From positions 3,270,037 to 3,334,036 of the forward strand of contig OY282431.1 of NCBI GenBank assembly GCA_958296035.1: a stretch of DNA of 64,000 bases. The letters are read 5' to 3'. The notes under the pieces are model-generated. The model was not told where the DNA came from. It worked only from the letters and a program-made list of their open reading frames with translations, and searched no databases. Positions 9,651 through 19,965 of the stretch are shown here, one piece after another (positions within the stretch are counted from its first letter, which is position 1; every line of letters begins with the position of its first letter). The stretch comes from Paracoccaceae bacterium (GTDB taxonomy: Bacteria; Pseudomonadota; Alphaproteobacteria; Rhodobacterales; Rhodobacteraceae). The position numbers and the translations under genes are program-made.

Positions 9651-10641
9651 TTCCTTCCTCCTATTGAACTGATGATCTTGTTTACTCGCCGGCCATTCGT
9701 TTTCCGCCTTGGATCCTGCGCCCATTGTTCCGATCCTCCGGCATCTAGCGGCCACACGGCAAGGCGTGGCCGGCGCGGGTGTTCCAATAGCGCAATTGCT
9801 CGGTCAATGGAATAGCAGCGGGCTCACTTTTTCCCTGACCGAATATGCGGCAGATTTCTCTGTCCTGAGGCGGAGACCAAAGCCAATTACGAATTGCCGG
9901 GTTGCAGATGGCAATTCATGTAGCCCACAGCCTTCAACAGTCCTTGCCAGCAGGAAAGCGAACCGATGGCTGCCAGACCTCCGTAGCTCGGGGACTTCGC
10001 CTGTCAAGGACATGGCTCCCTTGAAATCTGTCTCCGGTTTGAATTGAGGGCATACCTTGAAACCGAACATTCAGCATCATGCCAACCAGTGTGCTAATGG
10101 TATCATGCCCTTCCTGACCACGACAGGCAAAATGGAAAACAGGGGCATACTCGTTTGCCCGCTTACTCTTGACATGGTCTTAGCGGCGTCAGTCTTCCGC
10201 ACCGAACCAAGTCGCATTTTTCAGGCTTGCGGAGTCTTGCTTGCAAACACCGTGCTTGTGTCATGGCAGGATATTTCTCGAGGTCACGCCAGCAGACTTA
10301 CGGCAAGTATTTCAGCGCTGCTTAAAGCACTCACTGCGTCCGACCTCGAATTCGCTTGGCCATCGCACACCTTCTTGACCCTTGAAGCACCCGAACGGAA
10401 ACGATCACCCTGGTTGGTCGGCCTGGGTGTGAATCTGCTATCGAGACTACGCGTGCCCCGAATTGACCCTTTCTGTGAGACGCCGGCTGCCTTGGACTGC
10501 TATACGGTACAGGGTGTTCATGCTACCGTTCGCGAGTCCCATGTTTCGACTGTCCTCTTCGGCGGAGCTCCCCGGAATCGAGGAGTCTCTCTTTCACGTG
10601 GTGATGCCAGCGCTGATCCGTAGTCAGGACACGTCGGTCGT
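9651..10641. other. Gene-free stretch, about 1 kb
   Basis: Upstream region of the transporter operon. Open frames exist (e.g. 10057-10623 on plus) but none resembles a known family or shows coding-like composition. The promoter of the 9650 operon must lie here, though I cannot place it convincingly. Confidence 0.5.
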
Positions 10642-11184
10642 ATGCTGACCCTTACCGAAGAATTGGTCCTCTTGCTGGATTCCGAGAACAGGACCACAGT
10701 TCCCATACGCGAATACGCCCACAGATCCGCTCTTGCGGGTGCCGTGCTGATGGGTCTCTCGTTTCGAATACCGGATCGATACCGACCTCCAGGAGTTCGT
10801 ACATACCGATACAACAGCGACCGGGAATCGCACGCTTGACAATATTCTCGAGAAGATTGCGAATTCCAGTCCTACGAAGAACCCGGAGATCTGGGTCCAG
10901 ATGCTGTCACAAATTGATTCTGACAGTATCGGAGGAATGCACTGGCAAAACTGGCCAGACGCGGCATTGTCCAGAATCGTGTGGAGCCTTACCTGGGTAT
11001 AATTCGATTCGTCCGCTACCAGCTGCTTGATGAACGGGTTCTGGCTAACATCAGGCTGCGCATTGAGGCAATACTTGCCGTCGATATACCGGATCACCGC
11101 GACGCAGCCCTGCTCTGCCTGATTGACTTCTGCGGAATCGTCACCGAGCTGGTACCGCCCAGGCCGCCTGCTACTCGCCAATGA
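10642..11184 (+). pseudogene. GPP34 (Golgi phosphoprotein 3-like) family gene, frameshifted
   Basis: The first frame begins MLTLTEELVLLL and continues to ALAGAVLMGLSFR, matching the N-terminus of bacterial GPP34-domain proteins. At about 10771 the homology moves one frame over (RIDTDLQEFVHTD, then GNRTLDNILEKIA). At about 10939 it returns to the first frame (ALAKLARRGIVQNRVEPYLG, then HRDAALLCLIDFCGIV). The original frame stops at 10839 and the middle frame stops soon after 11000, so no single product is possible. The end at 11184 is also somewhat short of the usual 210-230 residues. GPP34 proteins in eukaryotes bind PI4P; the bacterial role is unclear. The opposite-strand frame 10624-11181 is a shadow of this relic. 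Confidence 0.7.
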
Positions 11185-11208
11185 ACGGGCAATCGGGCCG
11201 AGCGAATG

Positions 11209-11901
11209 TCAGGTCGTAGAGTGGCTTGGGCTGTTTGTCTCTTGCCGCAGCGGGTCGCCCGCTCCATCGGCCAGGACAATTCCGCAGCCGGCGAGTGCGC
11301 AGTAACCCCATGGATTCTTGGCAAGATACTGCTGATGATACGCTTCGGCGAAATAATATGTCGGCGCTGGGCAAATCTCTGTCGTGATGCTGCCCCTGCC
11401 CAATTGCGCTAGCAATCCGCGGCACTCCTTTAGACTCGTCTCGGCCTGAGATTGCTGTTCCTGGTTAAAGACATAGATGCCGGATCGGTACTGGGTCCCC
11501 ATGTCGTTACCCTGACGCATGCCCTGAGTGGGATCGTGGTTTTCCCAGAAGAGCTTCAGCAATTGACGGTAACTGATGGTTTCGGGATCAAAGGTTATGC
11601 GCACCACTTCGTTGTGACCAGTCATCCCGGTACATACTTCCTCGTATGTCGGATGGGGCGTCGAGCCGGCGGCATATCCTGCAGAGGTCACCCAGACCCC
11701 GGGTTGCTGCCAGAACAGACGTTCCACACCCCAGAAACAACCCATGCCAAAAATCGCAAGCTTGCTTCCGGCCGGAAACGGTCCGTCCAGCGCCCGACCA
11801 TTGACAAAGTGCTTGCCAGGTCTGGCGATCGGCCTGGGTCGCCCCGGCAGGGCCTGCGCGCTGTCTGGTAGTGTCGTTTTCCTGCGCAGCATCTGGAACA
11901 T
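11209..11901 (-). CDS. msrA: Peptide-methionine (S)-S-oxide reductase MsrA
   Basis: A 230-residue MsrA, repairing oxidised methionine (S-sulfoxide) in proteins with thioredoxin as reductant. The catalytic GCFWG motif ([14 protein letters not shown]) sits near residue 53, followed by [25 protein letters not shown] and [14 protein letters not shown] with a C-terminal cysteine suited to resolve the disulfide. The 48 residues ahead of the catalytic motif match the longer MsrA subclass (as in E. coli). It stands alone between two pseudogene relics and looks intact. Confidence 0.95.
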   Translation of the reverse strand: MFQMLRRKTTLPDSAQALPGRPRPIARPGKHFVNGRALDGPFPAGSKLAIFGMGCFWGVERLFWQQPGVWVTSAGYAAGSTPHPTYEEVCTGMTGHNEVVRITFDPETISYRQLLKLFWENHDPTQGMRQGNDMGTQYRSGIYVFNQEQQSQAETSLKECRGLLAQLGRGSITTEICPAPTYYFAEAYHQQYLAKNPWGYCALAGCGIVLADGAGDPLRQETNSPSHSTT

Positions 11902-12063
11902 GTCTTACTTCCTCGTATCTGTGAGCAATGACTTCGGAGCCATGCCACTGGCCAGTCCCTACCACAGAACGCACTGATTTCGAAACGGATTAGGTGCTTC
12001 TATCCGACTTTCGACCGTATTGCGCGATTACGCCTTGGTTGTGGCTCCCTTAAGACTGGTCCA

Positions 12064-12530
12064 TCATAGAAGCCTGCGATGTTGCTCTGCCAACACCGCG
12101 AGTTGCGGGAGCCCCTTCGCCGTTGGATCAAGAGTGAATTCGGACGGCGTGAAGGGAGGATTGTTGTTATGCGTTCGCAGGACTCGCAACGCTGCAAGTG
12201 CTTCGGATTGATACAACTCAACAATCTGCGCCAGAAACGCGTCGGCGGAGATCGACTCGATATCATACACGGTGAGAACCTCTTCTGGAAAATTGGTTAG
12301 GTTGTCGGTAGCAACATATTATGCACTGCACCGGATAGCCGCGGCCAGGGCTTTGCGGTCACCAACATCGGGAAGATCCAGCATCCCGATTAGCAGTTCG
12401 TATCCGCTAACCAGAGCTTCCGGGAAATGATCGCTAATGGCGTGCTGCTGCGAGTGGACACTCGATTCGAGATGCAGCCTTAGTTTGAGGAGGCTTGGTG
12501 TCCACTTGTCGACGATCCACTGTCAGAAGT
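12064..12530 (-). pseudogene. PIN-domain ribonuclease/toxin-like gene, frameshifted remnant
   Basis: Read on minus, the upstream part (about 12530-12325) encodes HFPEALVSGYELLIGMLDLPD and GDRKALAAAIRCSA, then stops. The next frame carries VATDNLTNFPEEVLTVYDIES and ends with NPPFTPSEFTL and KGLPQLAVLAEQHRRLL. Together these follow the C-terminal half of alphaproteobacterial PIN-domain proteins in order (D-x-x-DRHVLAAAIRAGA, then TFNLKDFP, then the helical tail with NPPLT and GLP). At least one frameshift separates the pieces and the N-terminal half with the first catalytic Asp is not found. It is a decayed gene. Confidence 0.6.
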
Positions 12531-12564
12531 TTTCAACGTGCAATGGGAGGGTCATCAAACAGGC

Positions 12565-12690
12565 ATGTGGCCTGTCTGGAGGTACATGTGTGCCGTGGCG
12601 TGAAGCAATGTGCAACAAACTCTCCCCGTTCGAGCCCCGCGCATTCACATCTGCACCAGGAATAACCAGCCTTACAATTACGTCTGTTTC
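12565..12690 (-). pseudogene. Ankyrin-repeat fragment
   Basis: Immediately after the MFS stop, and in the same frame, the minus strand reads IPGADVNARGSNGESLLHIA followed by SRHG. This matches one ankyrin repeat (consensus GADVNARDxxGxTPLHxAxxxG). It has no start codon and only about one repeat survives. It is a remnant of a lost ankyrin gene, or a very small chance match. Confidence 0.45.
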
Positions 12691-13920
12691 TCAACTCCGG
12701 CTAAGAATGGTCTCCCTGCCAGGCCTCGGTGAACGCGGTATCAGCAGGGCCATGGCCAGCGAAACCAATGCCATCAGTGCTGCCATGCCGAACACCGCCG
12801 CCGGTGAAACGACCCATAAATATCCAAGCAGGGCCGGCAAAAACACTGCAGCGATGTGGTTTATGGTAAATGAAACCGCTGCTGTAGGCGCTATGTCCTC
12901 GGGATCACAAATCTTTTGGAAGTACGTCTTGAGAGCCAGCGCCAGGGCGAAAAACAGGTGGTCGACTATATACAGCACCGCTGCAATCAGCGCTCCCCAG
13001 CCAAAATAGTAGACTCCACCGTAGGCAAAAAACACCAGTGCCAGACCTGCATACTCGAAAGACAGGGCCCGACGTTCGCCGAAGCGGCCGACGGCGTGAC
13101 CCACGACGGGACCGAAGACGATGTTTGCCACATAGTTGATCAGGAACAGGGCCGTAACCTCGTGGACCTCGAAGCCAAACTTTTCGACCATCATGAAAGC
13201 CGCAAACACCACAAATACCTGCCGCCGCGCACCGGAAATGAACTGGAGCGCGTAATAAAGCCAGTAGCGACGTCGCAGCACCATGCGTGTCTGTTGCTTG
13301 GTGGCAGATTCAAAGCGCGGAAAGGCCAGCAGGCAGTAGCCGGCCAACGCCAGCGTGGCGCATCCAGCGGCCATGTAAATGGCGTTGTAGGAAAGGCCAA
13401 GAAACTTCCATGCGCCGATTACCGACAGGTAGGCCACGAGCGCGGCCCCGGAGCCGATGGACACGATCCAGCCCAGGGTCTGCGGTGCCCTGTCCTTCTG
13501 GATCCACTGCAACTGAAGTGATTGATTGACCGTCTCGAAGTAGTGAAACCCGATCGAACTGATCATCGTGGTCAGGAGAATGCCCTGATAGGTCGGAAAC
13601 CAGGCCACGACAGCCGTAGCTGCGGCCAGTGTGAACAACGCCAGGATACAAAGCAACTGCTCACGCAAGATGAGCAGCAGCAGAATGACGCCTATCGCAA
13701 GGAAGCCGGGAATCTCGCGGACAGTATGCAGCCACCCAATCCGCACACCGTCAAATTCGGCAACTTCCACGACAAAGTTGTTGAGCAGGGCAAACCATGT
13801 CGAAAACGATAGGGGAAGTGCGGCGGCCATCAGAAACAACAGGAAAACCGGCTGGCGCCAGAACGGGAACTGGCGCGCGTCCTCGACCGGGACCGCCTGG
13901 CGCATCAGGGGAAGAATCAT
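12691..13920 (-). CDS. MFS transporter
   Basis: A 409-residue major facilitator with about 12 hydrophobic segments. The start chosen is ATG 13920, with GGAG a few bases upstream; the frame continues to 14007 with basic, non-conserved residues. Features include FPFWRQPVFLLFLMAAALPL at the first helix, a central charged loop (residues about 195-215) and VGHAVGRFGERRALSFE, which resembles the conserved MFS loop (G-x-x-x-D-R-x-G-R-R) in the second half. Substrate unknown. No operon partner. Confidence 0.82.
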   Translation of the reverse strand: MILPLMRQAVPVEDARQFPFWRQPVFLLFLMAAALPLSFSTWFALLNNFVVEVAEFDGVRIGWLHTVREIPGFLAIGVILLLLILREQLLCILALFTLAAATAVVAWFPTYQGILLTTMISSIGFHYFETVNQSLQLQWIQKDRAPQTLGWIVSIGSGAALVAYLSVIGAWKFLGLSYNAIYMAAGCATLALAGYCLLAFPRFESATKQQTRMVLRRRYWLYYALQFISGARRQVFVVFAAFMMVEKFGFEVHEVTALFLINYVANIVFGPVVGHAVGRFGERRALSFEYAGLALVFFAYGGVYYFGWGALIAAVLYIVDHLFFALALALKTYFQKICDPEDIAPTAAVSFTINHIAAVFLPALLGYLWVVSPAAVFGMAALMALVSLAMALLIPRSPRPGRETILSRS

Positions 13921-14154
13921 ATGGCTCCGGTTTTGCCGTGCAAACGCCAGCCTGAACGCGGCGGGGCGGGGACGTTTCCTGCTGACCGAGCTTTCAGCAG
14001 ACGCCATCCTCCAGGGAAATACAGCTTATGCCGCCATGGACGGTGCCACAAGTCGTTCTCCTGCCGGCGAGCCGTAACCGTGTCAGGTTACCCGCAACCT
14101 TGCGTCCTGATGGCGCTCGCCAGTGCAGTCGGGCATCCGCAACCAAATCGGCGC

Positions 14155-14775
14155 TCAGTTCTTGGCGTAATATTCTACCACCAGATTTGGTTCCATGATG
14201 GCACCATAGGGAACCTCGTCGAGATGCGCGGACCGCATATACCGCGCTGTCGCGGCATCGGTGTCGACGTCTATGTAGGGCGGCACATCCCGCTCAGGGC
14301 TTTCGAGTGCATCCAGCACGATGGCAAGCGAGCGGGACTTTTCCCGGATCTGGACGATGTCGCCATCCTTGACACGGAATGACGGAATATTGACGCGGCG
14401 GTTGTTGACGAGAACATGGCCGTGGTTCACAAATTGTCTCGAAGCAAATATCGTGGGTGCAAACTTGGCGTGAAACACGACCGCGTCCAGGCGCCGCTCC
14501 AACAGGCCAATCATGTTGTCGCCAGTGTCACCGTTCATGCGCTCAGCCTGGCGGAAGGTGCGTCGAAACTGCTTTTCCGTCAGATCTCCGTAATACCCCT
14601 TGAGCTTCTGCTTGGCTCTGAGTTGCAGTCCAAAATCGGACAGCTTGCCACGCCGACGCTGGCCGTGCTCGCCCGGTCCATAGCTGCGCGTGTTGAACGA
14701 GGATTTGGGTCGGCCCCAGAGATTTTCACCCATGCGGCGATCGATCTTGTACTTGGCAGACGTGCGTTTTGTCAC
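14155..14775 (-). CDS. rpsD: 30S ribosomal protein S4
   Basis: A 206-residue S4, a primary 16S rRNA-binding protein of the small subunit. The start is GTG 14775 with GAAGGAGA about 8 bases upstream; the longer frame to 14934 is not supported. Family hallmarks: SKYKIDRR-like N-terminus, [37 protein letters not shown], and the S4 RNA-binding motif [22 protein letters not shown] (in two parts). Length fits alphaproteobacterial S4. As in many alphaproteobacteria, rpsD stands alone, away from the alpha operon. Confidence 0.97.
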   Translation of the reverse strand: MTKRTSAKYKIDRRMGENLWGRPKSSFNTRSYGPGEHGQRRRGKLSDFGLQLRAKQKLKGYYGDLTEKQFRRTFRQAERMNGDTGDNMIGLLERRLDAVVFHAKFAPTIFASRQFVNHGHVLVNNRRVNIPSFRVKDGDIVQIREKSRSLAIVLDALESPERDVPPYIDVDTDAATARYMRSAHLDEVPYGAIMEPNLVVEYYAKN

Positions 14776-14810
14776 GGCTGGTCTCCTTCGATGTTTCTGA
14801 AGGGCGTTGT

Positions 14811-14830
14811 CCTTTCCCCCGCCGGAAAGG
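14811..14830 (-). promoter_or_regulatory. rpsD leader hairpin 1
   Basis: Perfect 7-bp stem (CCTTTCC / GGAAAGG, loop 6) ending about 36 bases upstream of the rpsD start codon. It could take part in leader regulation of S4, but no known motif was matched. Confidence 0.35.
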
Positions 14831-14900
14831 CAGGGACGACAGGGTTCCTCTTGCGAGGACCACCAACACCAAGAATCCCGACACATCCATGCCGGCGACC

Positions 14901-14922
14901 GTCGGCACGTAATGGTGCCGAC
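14901..14922 (-). promoter_or_regulatory. rpsD leader hairpin 2
   Basis: Perfect 8-bp stem (GTCGGCAC / GTGCCGAC, loop 6) about 125 bases upstream of rpsD. There is no T-run, so it is a leader structure or a weak terminator of upstream transcription. The rest of 14776-15161 shows nothing else. Confidence 0.35.
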
Positions 14923-15161
14923 GTCCAATGTCAACTGCCTTGTGCTGCCGCTAGCTAGTAATCCGTAACCGGATACAGGGACGCAATCCAGAACTACAGT
15001 TCCCCGCCAGGCCGTGATGGCTCCGGTTCAGGCTTCGGGCGCTGGTTTCGCGGCAGCTACCGAACGGGAATGAACATCGAAGGTCCTGGCGACTGGAATG
15101 GCCCGTGTCTACACTTGTTACAATCCCGCAGGTTACCGTCATCCAGGTCGCGAATCCCTTG

Positions 15162-17101
15162 CTAACGGGCTCGCGCAAAGGCAACAAGCGCAGCGTCCGC
15201 ACCGCCACCAGTTGCAATGACGACGAACTGTCGACCCGATGATGCGCGGTAGGACATCGGGTTCGCGCTGGTTGGAAAGGGTGTCGCGCCGCGCCAGATT
15301 TCGGCTCCCGTCGCCTTGTCGAAGGCATAGAGATACGGGGCGCCACCACCGAGCAACACCAAACCACCCCTGGTTACCAGTGGGCCTGCGTTGCCAGTTG
15401 CGCCAAGGCGGGCCGGCAACCCGACACCCTCTAGCAAGGGATGATTTCGCATCATGGAACTCCCCTCGCCGAACGGCACGTTCCACGTGATCTCCCCTGC
15501 ATTGAGGTCTATTGCCACAAGATGCGCATAGGGTGGCCTGATGAGCGGTATCGGACCCAGCTTACTCGGTGGCGTCTGCGCCACGCCCGGCTGTCTGCCT
15601 CACGAAACATGACAAGCGATGCGCCATAGGGACAGTTGTTACTGAACGCGACATCGAATTCCGGATCGTCACCGGCATTTGTACACAACTGGTTCGTTTC
15701 GGCCTGGTCCGTGGCGCGAACATAGAGGAGTCCGGTCTCGGGATCGAAGGCCGCCCCTCCGCCGCGAGCACCGGGGAGCTGGAGCGTTCCGCGCAGGCTG
15801 GGCGGTGTAAAGAGTGGACCCAGCCGGCAGCGCTGCAATTCCTGCAGCGCCAGCTTGTGGGTCTCGGAAGTCAGATCGTTCGCACCGTCCAGCGACACAC
15901 CCTGGCGACTAAACGGTGGTGGCCTGGTCGGGAACGGTTGCGTCGGATACAGCACCTCTCCCGGAACGTCCGTGGTCACGTCCACCGGTCGTTCCTCAAT
16001 AGGCCAGACCGGATCGCCTGTCTCCCGATCGAATACGTATGTGAAGCCTTGTTTCGAGACGTGCGCCACCGCGTCGATCACCTTCCCGTCGACTGTAATC
16101 GTCACGAGATTTGGCGCGGCGGCCAAATCGTAGTCCCACACACCGTGGTGCACCGTTTGAAAATGCCATAGCCGTTTTCCAGTCCGTGCATCCAGGCACA
16201 CGAGCGACTCAGCGAAGAGATTCGCACCTGGCCGACGCCCGCCATAGTCGTCGCTGCTCGGCGTACTGGTCGGCACGTAGAGCAGCCCCCGTTTCGAGTC
16301 CAGAGACATTAGACCCCACACGTTTGCGTGACCGGTATACCGCCAGGACTCGTTCTCCCAGGTGTCCGCACCGAAACTGTCGTCCGACTGGGGGATGGTA
16401 AAGAAAACCCAGCGACGCTCTCCGGTTCGAGCGTCTAACGCCTGTACCGTTCCGGGAGGGTCGAACCGGCGCTGCAGCCGGTCGGGAATTCGGCTTCCCA
16501 CGATCACCAGATCCTCAAACACGACCGGCGGCGAGGTCTGGTCAAATTCGAACCGACCAACCTCGCGTCCATGCCCCTCGGTCAACAAGACGCTCCCGTC
16601 GTTGCCAAAATTCATATCCGGAGTGCCGGTTGCCGCATCGATTGCATAAAGCCGATCGCGGCTATTGAGGAAAATGCGCCCGCCATCCGCAGCCTCCCGG
16701 CAGGCGATGCCCCTGTGTTTGAAACCGGTAGGCGGTGCACCCTTGGGACCTCCCTGGTAGACCTTGGGATCGAAGTTCCAGAGTTCCTCGCCGGTTTCCG
16801 CCTCGAGGGCGACCACGCGCATGTACATGGTGGAAAGGTACAGGACGCCGCCGACCATTATGGGCGTGGCCTGGAATGCTCCCGGTCGCGAACCATACTC
16901 GTCAAGAGGCACCTCGCCCGGTTCCCACGTCCAGACAATTTCGAGTTCACCCACATTGGCGGGCGTGATTTCGTCAGCCTTGGTGTACTTGGTATGGGTC
17001 TGCTCGGCCCCGACAAACGGCCAGTCGAGCATATTTACCGCCTCTTGCGCATTCGCCAGGGAGGCAAATACGCCGACGGCTGCCGCAATCAGTCTCTTAT
17101 T
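15162..17101 (-). pseudogene. PQQ-dependent (quinoprotein) dehydrogenase, frameshifted and start-less
   Basis: Periplasmic eight-bladed propeller quinoprotein (GDH-like PQQ dehydrogenase family, about 640 residues). Family signs include TPIMVGGVLYLST, EELWNFDPK, HRGIACRE, VHHGVWDYDLAAAPNL, and late GNAGPLVTRGGLVLLGG. Two lesions are visible. At about 15580 the frame shifts: the first frame runs on into unrelated residues while the C-terminal 130 residues lie in another frame starting VAQTPPSKLGPI. In addition the signal peptide (KRLIAAAVGVFASLANA|QE, bases 17098-17045) is in frame, but no ATG, GTG or TTG exists between it and the upstream stop; the first ATG (17032) lies after the signal peptide. 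The gene is therefore likely dead unless the assembly is wrong. Confidence 0.8.
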
Positions 17102-17489
17102 GGCTTGAACTCCGAGCTTGGTACTGGGGCATGCGGGCTACTATTTTCCTCGGCACCGCCCGTCAACCTGGCGTTGACACCGCAAACGGGCCAATTGTGA
17201 CCCGTAAGAGGTTATCCCAACGGCAGGTGGCAAGCTGGTGCCTACTCAGTCGGCCCATAGTGCTGCGACCTGCATTTTCCGCCACTTCCCGACCAGCGAG
17301 CTGCCAATCCACCTGCGGATATTACTGTACCGTGTGTCAGGTGTTCCGGGGAAGCCTCCCCGTCCAGCAGCTGGTCCGCTGCCGCCACCGGAATCGCCTG
17401 ACTGCAATCGGTACGGCCCGGTGCAAGATCCGAAATCACGGCGTTGAGGGCAATTGATGTTGACCGAGCAACGCAACCTCGGGAGACCC
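17102..17489. other. Gene-free stretch
   Basis: Spacer between the broken quinoprotein gene and the GntR gene. I see no gene, terminator or repeat of note. Confidence 0.4.
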
Positions 17490-18185
17490 TCAGGTGTCCG
17501 CATCGGCTTCGGCTCCCGACGCCTGATCCAGTAACCGTCTTGCCCGTTCGGTTGCCCGTACAATGTGGGAGCGCATCAACTCCGCGGCTTGTTCAGTATC
17601 AGACTGTTTGACCGCCTCGAGGATCGCTGCATGTTCATCGTGGTGCTGATCGACAAGGCTTGGCTGTTTTACAACCATATAGTGGGTTAACCGGGCCAGA
17701 CCTACATACTGGTCAGCGATGATGGAGGTGGCTCGTTCGAACGAGGAGGGAGCCAGGAGAGCAAGATGGAATTGTCTGTTCAGTTCGACATTTTCCCAAT
17801 GTTCTCGACAGTTGCGATCCTGTTTCAACAACAATTCGCAGGCAATCAAGGTTTCCGGGGAGTGTTTTGGCACTGAATCACGCAGAACCATCGGCTCTAG
17901 AGCGCCTCGGATACTGTTGATTTCCACGAGATCGCGCCGATCGACCTTGGCTACCAGCGGGCTGCGGCGGGGACGGAGAATTATCAGGTCCTCGGCCGCC
18001 AGAATGCGAATGGCTTCGCGCACCGGAACAATGCTGACGCCGAGTTGGCGGGCCAGGGTCATGATCTTCAACTCGCTGCCGCCCTCAAGTCTGCCTTCCA
18101 CGATGCGCTGTTTGAGTTCCTCGTATATGGCTTGCGGCCCGTCTCCATAACTGAGCAGTGATCCTTCGTTCATCTCGGTCTCCAT
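17490..18185 (-). CDS. GntR/FadR-family (FCD) transcriptional regulator
   Basis: A 231-residue regulator. The winged helix lies at about residues 15-85 (IYEELKQRIVEGRL, then LARQLGVSIVPVREAIRILAAEDLI). An FCD effector domain follows (LNRQFHLALLAPS, HHDEHAAILEAV) with the Asp/His metal-ligand pattern usual for FCD proteins. It begins 3 bases after the amidase stop; an in-frame ATG at 18173 is also possible. It probably controls the amidase and the transport genes upstream in response to a carboxylate or amino-acid ligand (inference). Confidence 0.9.
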   Translation of the reverse strand: METEMNEGSLLSYGDGPQAIYEELKQRIVEGRLEGGSELKIMTLARQLGVSIVPVREAIRILAAEDLIILRPRRSPLVAKVDRRDLVEINSIRGALEPMVLRDSVPKHSPETLIACELLLKQDRNCREHWENVELNRQFHLALLAPSSFERATSIIADQYVGLARLTHYMVVKQPSLVDQHHDEHAAILEAVKQSDTEQAAELMRSHIVRATERARRLLDQASGAEADADT

Positions 18186-18188
18186 CTC

Positions 18189-19721
18189 CTATTCTCCAGT
18201 GCTACCCAACCGGGTGATAACTCGGCATAAGTTCAGGTCCCGGTTTCGTGCCGACACCAGTTGAACACCGGCTGGAGGTTCGTCGGTCGATCGGCGCATC
18301 GACATGCTGATTGCAGGTAGCCCGGTCAGGCTGGCCAGGCCGAACCAGAAGTGCTGATCCCGGATCGGCCGCCTTTCCCCGTTTACCACTACTGTGCGCG
18401 TCGCATTGTCACTGACCTTCTCCAATGGCGGTGCGCAACAGGCTCCAGCCGGACAGATCAGAAGGTCGTAACTTTCAAGGAATCTCTTCCAGCAACTGGC
18501 AAATCCCAGTCGCTCCTCATGCAACTCGAGCCATTGGCGATGCAGCAACCCGGTGCCGTTGTCTGCAGATGCAGGATCAGGCTGGCAGTTGCCGATAGCG
18601 TTTGCCGACACTTTCGGTAGCAAGTGCGGCCTTGTCGATGTTTCAGCCTTTACCATTGGATTCATGACCTCCGAATGGCGGGCAAGATCAATTTCCGGGC
18701 GCGCTTCACGGTCAACGGCGGCGCCTGTCTGCACAACTTGCTCGACGAATTCTTCGAGCCGGTCAAGATAGGCCGCATCGACCGGGCATGGCTTGTCGTT
18801 CAGGAATACGGCAACCCTCAACTTGCCGTGAGGCGCTTTTGTGTCTGAGGCGCGTTTTCCACAATGAACATCAGGCACTCTCGAACCGGACAGGGCATCA
18901 AGAAACAAGGCAGCGTCACGGGAAGACCTGGTAATCGGTCCTGCCACACCAATATCCGGTTCCCTCAACTCGCCTAGCGGGCTGTGTCCTCGCATCGGGA
19001 TCAGTCCCCAACTCGGCTTGAGCCCGAATACACCGCAAGAGTGCGCCGGCAACCTAATTGAGCCACCCTGATCGCTGCCTATGTCCGCATAGCTCATACC
19101 ACAGGCAACAGCGGCCGCGGAACCACCCGATGATCCCCCGACGCCACGGGTCCGGTCGTGCGGATTCCGGGTCGGGCCAAACAGTGGATTATCGGTTTCC
19201 CAGTCGCGCAAACAGGCAGGTACATTGGTCTTGCCCAGAATTACGGCTCCCGATTTCTCCAGCCCTTCGACAACAATCGAGTTCCTGGCAGCGCGCCAGG
19301 TCTTGCGGGCGGGGTCACCCCGGGTTGACGGTCTCCCGGCCCAGTCGAAACACTCCTTGACGGTAACCGGGATGCCGTGAAGCGGCCCGAGTTTTCGACC
19401 CGCCTTGGTCTGCTGGTCGCAACGATCGGTAACCCGGCGCGCATTTGTCCTCTCGAGATAGACTACCGCATTTACAGAACTGTTCAGTTCATTGATGCGT
19501 TCCAGGCACGCTTCAAGTGCATCCCGTGCCGTTGTCCTCCCGGTATCGATGGCAGCTAGCAACGATGTCGCGTCTCCAGGGCAATGGTGGCGAGGCGCGG
19601 TAGCATCAACGGAGGAAACTGAAGGCGCGGTCACAGGACTTCTGGCAATTCTATACAGCTTTGCCCGGCCGGACCCTGTCGTGTTCCCGGGCCCAGTGGA
19701 TGGCAACCTGAACGCCTGCAA
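18189..19721 (-). CDS. Amidase-signature-family amidase
   Basis: Amidase signature (AS) hydrolase. The catalytic triad is visible: Lys in LHGIPVTVKECF, the cis-Ser in GVGGSSGGSAAAVACG, and the nucleophile Ser in GSDQGGSIRLPAH. Length is 510 residues from ATG 19721. The first 50 residues are not conserved, so an in-frame GTG at 19634 may be the true start. AS enzymes hydrolyse amides or carbamates; the natural substrate is not readable. It sits between EhuD-like permease and GntR on the same strand and may release an amino compound imported by the transporter. Confidence 0.88.
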   Translation of the reverse strand: MQAFRLPSTGPGNTTGSGRAKLYRIARSPVTAPSVSSVDATAPRHHCPGDATSLLAAIDTGRTTARDALEACLERINELNSSVNAVVYLERTNARRVTDRCDQQTKAGRKLGPLHGIPVTVKECFDWAGRPSTRGDPARKTWRAARNSIVVEGLEKSGAVILGKTNVPACLRDWETDNPLFGPTRNPHDRTRGVGGSSGGSAAAVACGMSYADIGSDQGGSIRLPAHSCGVFGLKPSWGLIPMRGHSPLGELREPDIGVAGPITRSSRDAALFLDALSGSRVPDVHCGKRASDTKAPHGKLRVAVFLNDKPCPVDAAYLDRLEEFVEQVVQTGAAVDREARPEIDLARHSEVMNPMVKAETSTRPHLLPKVSANAIGNCQPDPASADNGTGLLHRQWLELHEERLGFASCWKRFLESYDLLICPAGACCAPPLEKVSDNATRTVVVNGERRPIRDQHFWFGLASLTGLPAISMSMRRSTDEPPAGVQLVSARNRDLNLCRVITRLGSTGE

Positions 19722-19965
19722 CCATTCACCTGTTCAGAGGGTTGAACGTGTTGCTGCAAGAGTGGGGTCAGCCCTGTCTTCCGGATGGGCACAACTGTGC
19801 AACCGGCAATGGGTCTCAACAACACAGGACCCTGGATTGAATCAGACCTCGCGATGCCGCCAACCCATTTTGGCGCCGGGCCTCGATGGCCGAGCACTTC
19901 CAAAAAGGCCGGTTGGCTTACTTTGTAAGCATCGGTCCTTGAATCACGGGATTGCTCCGTCAATG

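Noticed and set aside
10057-10623. 188-codon open frame on plus
   Set aside because: No ribosome binding site, no family resemblance and no coding-like composition.
10624-11181. 185-codon open frame on minus
   Set aside because: Exactly antisense to the GPP34 relic, whose homology lies on plus.
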